From: a virus
Direction: 5' to 3' (one strand)
Virus record (IMG/VR): IMGVR_UViG_3300017971_000751
Coordinates: 1 to 24,330 of that record
DNA: 24,330 bases
Shown here one piece after another: positions 20,467 to 24,330 of the stretch. The notes under the pieces were generated by a model, which was not told the DNA's origin, ran no database searches, and saw only the letters and a program-made list of their open reading frames with translations. Position 1 is the stretch's first letter, and each line of letters begins with the position of its first letter. Both the position numbers and the translations under genes were made by a program.

Positions 20467-22016
20467 AGTATCGCCTCCAGTTCTGCCGCCAAGCGGCTCG
20501 GTTTGTCGGTTTTCCACTCGGCCAGTAGGTGCGGCACGTCCCGGCCGCTGAGTTCGTTCATGGCAGCCACGCACATCGCGTCACCGTCTACCTCACAGCC
20601 CGTCGCAGATTCCAGCGGGGCGAGTACCTTGCCGATGTAATCGCCGTGCCGGCCGTAGAATTCCGCAGCCCATTTGGTGAATTGCTGCGGGCTACCGTTC
20701 GCCTTCTCGGCCAACCGTTCCAACCCTCGGCACTCGGCAGCCACGATCCGCGCGGCTGCGTCGGCAATCAGCGGGCGTAGGTCCGGCCCGCGGGCTTCCT
20801 CGTCCTCATCATCATCTTCGTTTCCCGGCTCGGCTCGCTGGTTGAATTTCTGCGGAACATTTTTAGCCGGAATCGACTGGTTGGGCGGCGGCGGCAGTTC
20901 GGCAGCTTCGCCGCCCTTTGGTGCCAAATCTTCCAGTTCACGCACTTCGTCGATCGTCTTCCATGCCCGCCCGGCAAGAGCCAATCCGTGAGATTCGTAG
21001 CGTGCCTTGGTTTCCGCTCGCACGATCGCATCGCGGTTGAACTGTGAGAAATAACCCGGACCAATCCACGGTTGTATCGACTGCTCGAATTCAACGAGGA
21101 TCGGGTTCAGATGGAACGCGAGCCACTCGCGGCCCTTTTGCTCCATGTTCGCTTTGCTGTCCGAATCCAAAAACACGAGATGCGGCGGCGTGCCCATGAA
21201 CTGACAGAACTGGCGGCCCGTCCACTGCTGCGACTCTAGCCACTGGGCGTCTACCATCGACAAGCCGAGCGTGACTATCTTGGTTCCGTCGTCCAGCACG
21301 TTGAGGTTTCCGTCTTGCTGGATGCCTTTCCATCGCTCGGTGAACGCCTTATATTTCTCATCGTTCATCGGCTTGTCGCTCTCGATGTAGAATCGCGGCG
21401 CGCCGCCCTTGTCGAATGTTTTTTGTGCGTGGCTCTGCTGCGTGGCAACCAGCGTCGTCAGCGTCCGCGCGTAGGTGAACGGCGTAACACCAACCAACCC
21501 GTCGAACGATGGTCCCATGACGTGATACACCTGGTCCTGCGTCATGTCCCGCTTCGGTCCGTTCTCCTCGCGGTATTCGTATTGCTTGCGGCCGTTCTCC
21601 AGTTGCTTTACCGTCATTCGGTCCGGGTCGAGCGGTCGTAGTCGCGGCGTCGGCAATATCACGCTCGGCGGCTGCACCTCGGCGTAGAAATTGCCGCGAA
21701 CGTCAACGTGCGTCATTGCCAAGGTTTTCAACTGCTTCGGCGTTTGCGATTCGTTCGGCTTCGTGTGCAGCGTCGGATACCACGGGTGCTCGGTTGCCTT
21801 CTTCTTCGCGGCGTCCGGCTGGTCGCGGTAGATGTGCCACGGCATCGCGCCGACCGTGTTGCTGCGAACCCGGATGCACGCAAAAACGGTGCTGATCGTC
21901 AACGCATCGTCGGCGGTTGTGCCGACCGGGTTGTACCAGAAGTTTGACAGCGGATCGCGGGTGCCGGATGTCTCGGCCCGCGGGCTGAACGCTCGGGAGA
22001 TTAGTTCGGCTATCAT
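20442..22016 (-). CDS. portal protein (HK97 family)
   Basis: The 524-residue protein shows the HK97-type portal pattern: SNFWYNPVG, ALTISTVFACIRVRSNTVGA (41-60), HPWYPTLHTKPNESQTPKQL, RGNFYAEVQ, YEYREENG, DQVYHVMGPSFDGLVGVTPF, then RFYIESDKPMNDEKYKAFTE and FCQFMGTPPHLVFL. It forms the dodecameric DNA channel at one capsid vertex. The C-terminal 130 residues (after EVRELEDLAPKGGEAAELPP) are acidic and helical, a common extension. ATG 22016 overlaps the two-helix membrane protein stop as ATGA. Confidence 0.9.
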   Translation of the reverse strand: MIAELISRAFSPRAETSGTRDPLSNFWYNPVGTTADDALTISTVFACIRVRSNTVGAMPWHIYRDQPDAAKKKATEHPWYPTLHTKPNESQTPKQLKTLAMTHVDVRGNFYAEVQPPSVILPTPRLRPLDPDRMTVKQLENGRKQYEYREENGPKRDMTQDQVYHVMGPSFDGLVGVTPFTYARTLTTLVATQQSHAQKTFDKGGAPRFYIESDKPMNDEKYKAFTERWKGIQQDGNLNVLDDGTKIVTLGLSMVDAQWLESQQWTGRQFCQFMGTPPHLVFLDSDSKANMEQKGREWLAFHLNPILVEFEQSIQPWIGPGYFSQFNRDAIVRAETKARYESHGLALAGRAWKTIDEVRELEDLAPKGGEAAELPPPPNQSIPAKNVPQKFNQRAEPGNEDDDEDEEARGPDLRPLIADAAARIVAAECRGLERLAEKANGSPQQFTKWAAEFYGRHGDYIGKVLAPLESATGCEVDGDAMCVAAMNELSGRDVPHLLAEWKTDKPSRLAAELEAILCPNNTTP

Positions 22017-22174
22017 CTGCGTATCCCTCCACGGGCAGCCAGCAGGACGCCCGTTACTATCGCACCAATCGGCACAACCAGACAGCCCAATCGCCAGTCA
22101 AGCCAGAAACCAACCGATAGCGCAACGGCTGCGGTTATGCCGGAATAGATCAGTGCGTTGGCGATGGGCATCAT
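22013..22174 (-). CDS. 53-residue two-helix membrane protein
   Basis: A short gene lies between terminase and portal. ATG 22174 overlaps the terminase stop and its own stop overlaps the portal start, both as ATGA. The product MMPIANALIYSGITAAVALS continues VGFWLDWRLGCLVVPIGAIV and ends ARGGIRR: two hydrophobic helices (about 5-23 and 30-47) joined by DWR, with a positive C-terminus, predicting a hairpin in the inner membrane. I know no family. Small membrane proteins at this point are found in some phages without assigned function; holin-like or superinfection-exclusion roles are conceivable. Confidence 0.72.
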   Translation of the reverse strand: MMPIANALIYSGITAAVALSVGFWLDWRLGCLVVPIGAIVTGVLLAARGGIRR

Positions 22175-23871
22175 GCGGGCACGCTCCTCGGCCCCGCGCC
22201 GCGGTAGCTGTGCACCGCACCCGCAACAGCCCGCCCCGCCGCCATCACGGCCGCCACGATGCCATCGATCTTGTGTTTGCTTTTTTTCTTGTTCGGCTTG
22301 ATGTTGCCCGCGGGGTCTTGATCCACGATGCAGTGGCTTATCATCCACTTGGCTACCGGGTTGTTCCCGTGCCGCAACTCGCAATCGGCAATCCGCCGCT
22401 CGAATTCCTTGCAGGGGGTGTTCATGCTGATATAGCCTTGCCGATGCTCGACGCAAGCGTGGCCGTCGTGTTGCTCCAGATCCTCCACCAGTTGCGTTGC
22501 GTTCCATGGGTCATAGGCGATTTCCTCGATGCGGTACTTGTCGCGCAACCCGCTGCCGTCAACCCGCGTGGCGTTGCCGTCTTCGTCGAAGGTTAGCCCG
22601 CTGATTAGCCCGCGGATGTTGCGATAATTGACTGACTTGCCAGGTGTTTGGATCATCCAGCTATCAGACACCCACGCCCGCAGCGGCACACCCCAGCGAT
22701 CTTCTTTATCGCGGATGCCTTCCTTCGGCATCCAGAACCACCACGCCAGGTCGATCACACCTTCCTCGGCCCACCACGCCGCACATAGTGCGGTTACGTC
22801 CAATACCGCCGACAAGTCTAACCCGAGCCAAACGGACTCGCCCTCGTGGTTGCCAATCATGCCGCCGCACGCTGCCCAGCTATCGGGCGAAATCCAGGGG
22901 TCTTCAATGACGCTCACCCAGCGGTTGCAGATGTAGCGGGTAAACTCGCGAATCTTGCGAGGTGTCTTGCGGGCCTCGTCGCACTTGCTTTGCAGCTTGA
23001 CGAGGTTGCCGAGTCCCTCGGCTATACTGGGGTTGGCTTGCTGCCAGCCATCGGGGTTGTCCCATTCGTGCTCGTCGCCGGCCTCGCGGATGCACGCAAA
23101 ATGCGACTGAGAATAAAACGGGTCGTTCGGATCAAGCAACGCCTTGGCAAACTCGTATTCCTCAAATCCGATCGACTCGTCATCGTCCCCGGCCGTCGTA
23201 ATCATCAGGAACAACGGCTCGGCCCGCACGATGTCACCGTACATTAGTTTCGTGAAAAACCGCCGATCCTTCCACTCGTGCAGCTCATCGCAGATCAGTA
23301 GCACCGGGTTCAACCCGTCGGCGGTGTCCGCGTCGCTGCTGATCGCCTCGAAGAATGACGCGCTACCGTGGTGTACGATACGCTTCTGCGAGTCCACCCG
23401 CTTCAAGATGGATCGCAAGTGCGGCGATTGCCGAACCATTTCGCTTGTCTTGCGATAGATCAACGTGGCTTGGTCGCGGTCCACTGCCGTGGCGTAGGCT
23501 TCGGCCTCGTGGATGCCCTGGGCAAGGATCATATACAGCGGCAACCCGGACAGCACAGTTGACTTACCAGACTTCTTCCCTGTCGTCACAAATGCTTTGT
23601 CGTAGCGCCGCCGGCCGTCCTTTTGCTTCCAGCCAAACACCGGCGCCAGCACATCACGATACCACCAGTCGAGTAAAACAAACGGCTGCACACCACCGCC
23701 GGGGGCCGGGATGCACAAGCAGTCGAGATAAAAACCGCGGACGTGTTCGGCCGCTGCGAAATCGGGATAGCACCCGTCGAGCATGGCGCGTTCGTCGTTG
23801 GGGTGCGTGATCGGCCACGGCCAACCCGCGTTGGCGGCGTCGAGTTTCAACTGTGCTAGGCTCTTGGTCAT
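22171..23871 (-). CDS. terL: terminase large subunit
   Basis: The 566-residue packaging motor has an ATPase domain with Walker A TGKKSGKST (97-105), Walker B LLICDE (191-196) and the coupling motif ITTAGDD (224-230). A nuclease domain has candidate acidic residues D352 (LGLDLS), D454 (IAYDPWN) and D536 (HKIDGIVA). It cuts concatemeric DNA and pumps it through the portal. The N-terminal region includes HVRGFYLDCLCIPAPGGGVQ, typical of this group of terminases that pair with P27-type small subunits. ATG 23871 overlaps the zinc-ribbon stop as ATGA. Confidence 0.94.
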   Translation of the reverse strand: MTKSLAQLKLDAANAGWPWPITHPNDERAMLDGCYPDFAAAEHVRGFYLDCLCIPAPGGGVQPFVLLDWWYRDVLAPVFGWKQKDGRRRYDKAFVTTGKKSGKSTVLSGLPLYMILAQGIHEAEAYATAVDRDQATLIYRKTSEMVRQSPHLRSILKRVDSQKRIVHHGSASFFEAISSDADTADGLNPVLLICDELHEWKDRRFFTKLMYGDIVRAEPLFLMITTAGDDDESIGFEEYEFAKALLDPNDPFYSQSHFACIREAGDEHEWDNPDGWQQANPSIAEGLGNLVKLQSKCDEARKTPRKIREFTRYICNRWVSVIEDPWISPDSWAACGGMIGNHEGESVWLGLDLSAVLDVTALCAAWWAEEGVIDLAWWFWMPKEGIRDKEDRWGVPLRAWVSDSWMIQTPGKSVNYRNIRGLISGLTFDEDGNATRVDGSGLRDKYRIEEIAYDPWNATQLVEDLEQHDGHACVEHRQGYISMNTPCKEFERRIADCELRHGNNPVAKWMISHCIVDQDPAGNIKPNKKKSKHKIDGIVAAVMAAGRAVAGAVHSYRGAGPRSVPA

Positions 23872-24029
23872 GGCGACAAGGTTCCACCGAAGTCGTAATA
23901 GACATCAGTCGTTGTCGTGGAAAGTGTGAACACATGGCCGCAACACAAACACGAATACCATTGCATCGTGTCATTGTTTGCCGACCACGGCCACACGTAA
24001 CTACAGTTGCAGTTTGGGCAATACGTCAT
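23868..24029 (-). CDS. 53-residue zinc-ribbon protein between terminase subunits
   Basis: This short gene starts with ATG 24029 overlapping the small terminase stop (ATGA) and ends overlapping the large terminase start (ATGA). The product starts MTYCPNCNCSYVWPWS and has a second knuckle in WYSCLCCGHVF: C4-PN-C7 and C27-LC-C30, a compact four-cysteine zinc ribbon with an extra C9 and C29. The C-terminus is threonine- and tyrosine-rich. Being locked between the two terminase genes suggests a packaging accessory, such as a DNA-binding or HNH-helper adaptor; there is no nuclease motif. The double overlap is the main proof that it is real. Confidence 0.78.
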   Translation of the reverse strand: MTYCPNCNCSYVWPWSANNDTMQWYSCLCCGHVFTLSTTTTDVYYDFGGTLSP

Positions 24030-24330
24030 CCTACGATCCCGTATTTGGTAAGCGGGTTGTCGTCCGACTCGCCTACCACAAGGCTTGATCGGCTGCTCGG
24101 CGTCATGCCGAATTCACGAAGGAATGACATCACCTCAGCCTTGTAGCGGTGCACCTCGGTACTGAACGGGTTACGCCGCACCTCGATGAAGTCGCCGTCC
24201 TTGTCCCGCAGCCGCCGGACCATCGCCACTTGGTATTTCTCGACTTGGATCAGCGCCTCGCGGTAGCTGGCGTAGCTCTCGCAGTACAGCTCTAGGGCAA
24301 CCGCGTCGGCTTCGGTCATCACCCGCAGCC
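24026..24330 (-). CDS. terS: terminase small subunit (P27-like), 5' end outside window
   Basis: About 100 residues are visible and the frame remains open to the window edge. A GTG at 24322 could start it, but family members are longer, so the true start is probably outside. The visible part reads EADAVALELYCESYASYREA, EKYQVAMVRRLRDKDGDFIE, RRNPFSTEVHRYKAEVMSFL and REFGMTPSSRSSL, the standard P27-like C-terminal half ending in the F-G-x-T-P-x-S-R motif. It recognises phage DNA and feeds it to the large subunit. Its stop overlaps the zinc-ribbon start as ATGA. Confidence 0.85.
   Translation of the reverse strand, partial: LRVMTEADAVALELYCESYASYREALIQVEKYQVAMVRRLRDKDGDFIEVRRNPFSTEVHRYKAEVMSFLREFGMTPSSRSSLVVGESDDNPLTKYGIVG

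Noticed and set aside
21832-22596. Plus-strand frame of 254 codons across the terminase/portal junction
   Set aside because: It crosses two well-identified minus-strand genes and shows no domain or start signal.
1-24330. Integrase, attachment sites, tRNA, CRISPR array, insertion sequence, endolysin
   Set aside because: I looked for family motifs and repeat structure on both strands and found none. The window covers only part of the phage, so lysis and integration genes may lie outside.

Overview
The window is a contiguous late-to-early stretch of a tailed-phage (or prophage) genome. Every gene I can support lies on the minus strand, so transcription runs from the right end to the left. The packaging, capsid, connector and tail genes are in the canonical order of a siphovirus with an HK97-type head: small terminase, large terminase, portal, S49 protease, major capsid protein, connectors, tail tube, G/GT chaperone, tape measure and distal tail proteins. 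The sequence is GC-rich, most genes have GGAGG-type ribosome binding sites, and the -35/-10 boxes look like the sigma-70 type, so the host is a GC-rich bacterium. I cannot name it, and no host gene, integrase, attachment site, tRNA or CRISPR is visible.

Right part (24330-20442): partial small terminase, a 53-residue zinc-ribbon protein, large terminase, a 53-residue two-helix membrane protein and the portal. These are chained by ATGA stop/start overlaps. The S49 protease (20466-19600) follows. A promoter-like site lies at its 3' end, then a strong hairpin plus U-tract just ahead of the major capsid gene (19411-18017).

Capsid accessory block (18005-13794): a small virion-type protein, a PAPS-type sulfotransferase-like protein, a parallel beta-helix protein, a glycosyltransferase-like protein and three proteins of unknown function. 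A sulfotransferase, beta-helix and glycosyltransferase in succession inside a head operon is unusual.

Connector and tail block (13784-5724): gp6-like adaptor, head closure, gp10-like and DUF3168-like proteins, tail tube, a cement-like protein, an acidic protein, and the tail assembly chaperone G. A canonical A AAA AAC slippery site lets G be extended by -1 frameshift into a GT fusion. A 34-residue membrane peptide, a short tape measure and three distal tail/fibre proteins follow.

Left part (5680-56): a promoter, an attenuator-like leader, an MT-A70 adenine methyltransferase and a coupled PD-(D/E)XK nuclease. Next come two strong promoters around a small helix-turn-helix gene, then an array of small early-type genes with duplicated intergenic leaders and a second copy of the 34-residue membrane peptide. 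The window ends with a zinc-ribbon protein, two unknowns and a RecT-like annealing protein. No lysis gene is recognisable.

The least explained features are the paired promoter / hairpin / U6 / GGAGG leaders in front of the capsid and methyltransferase genes, the duplicated membrane micro-protein, and the sugar/sulfate-modification cassette.
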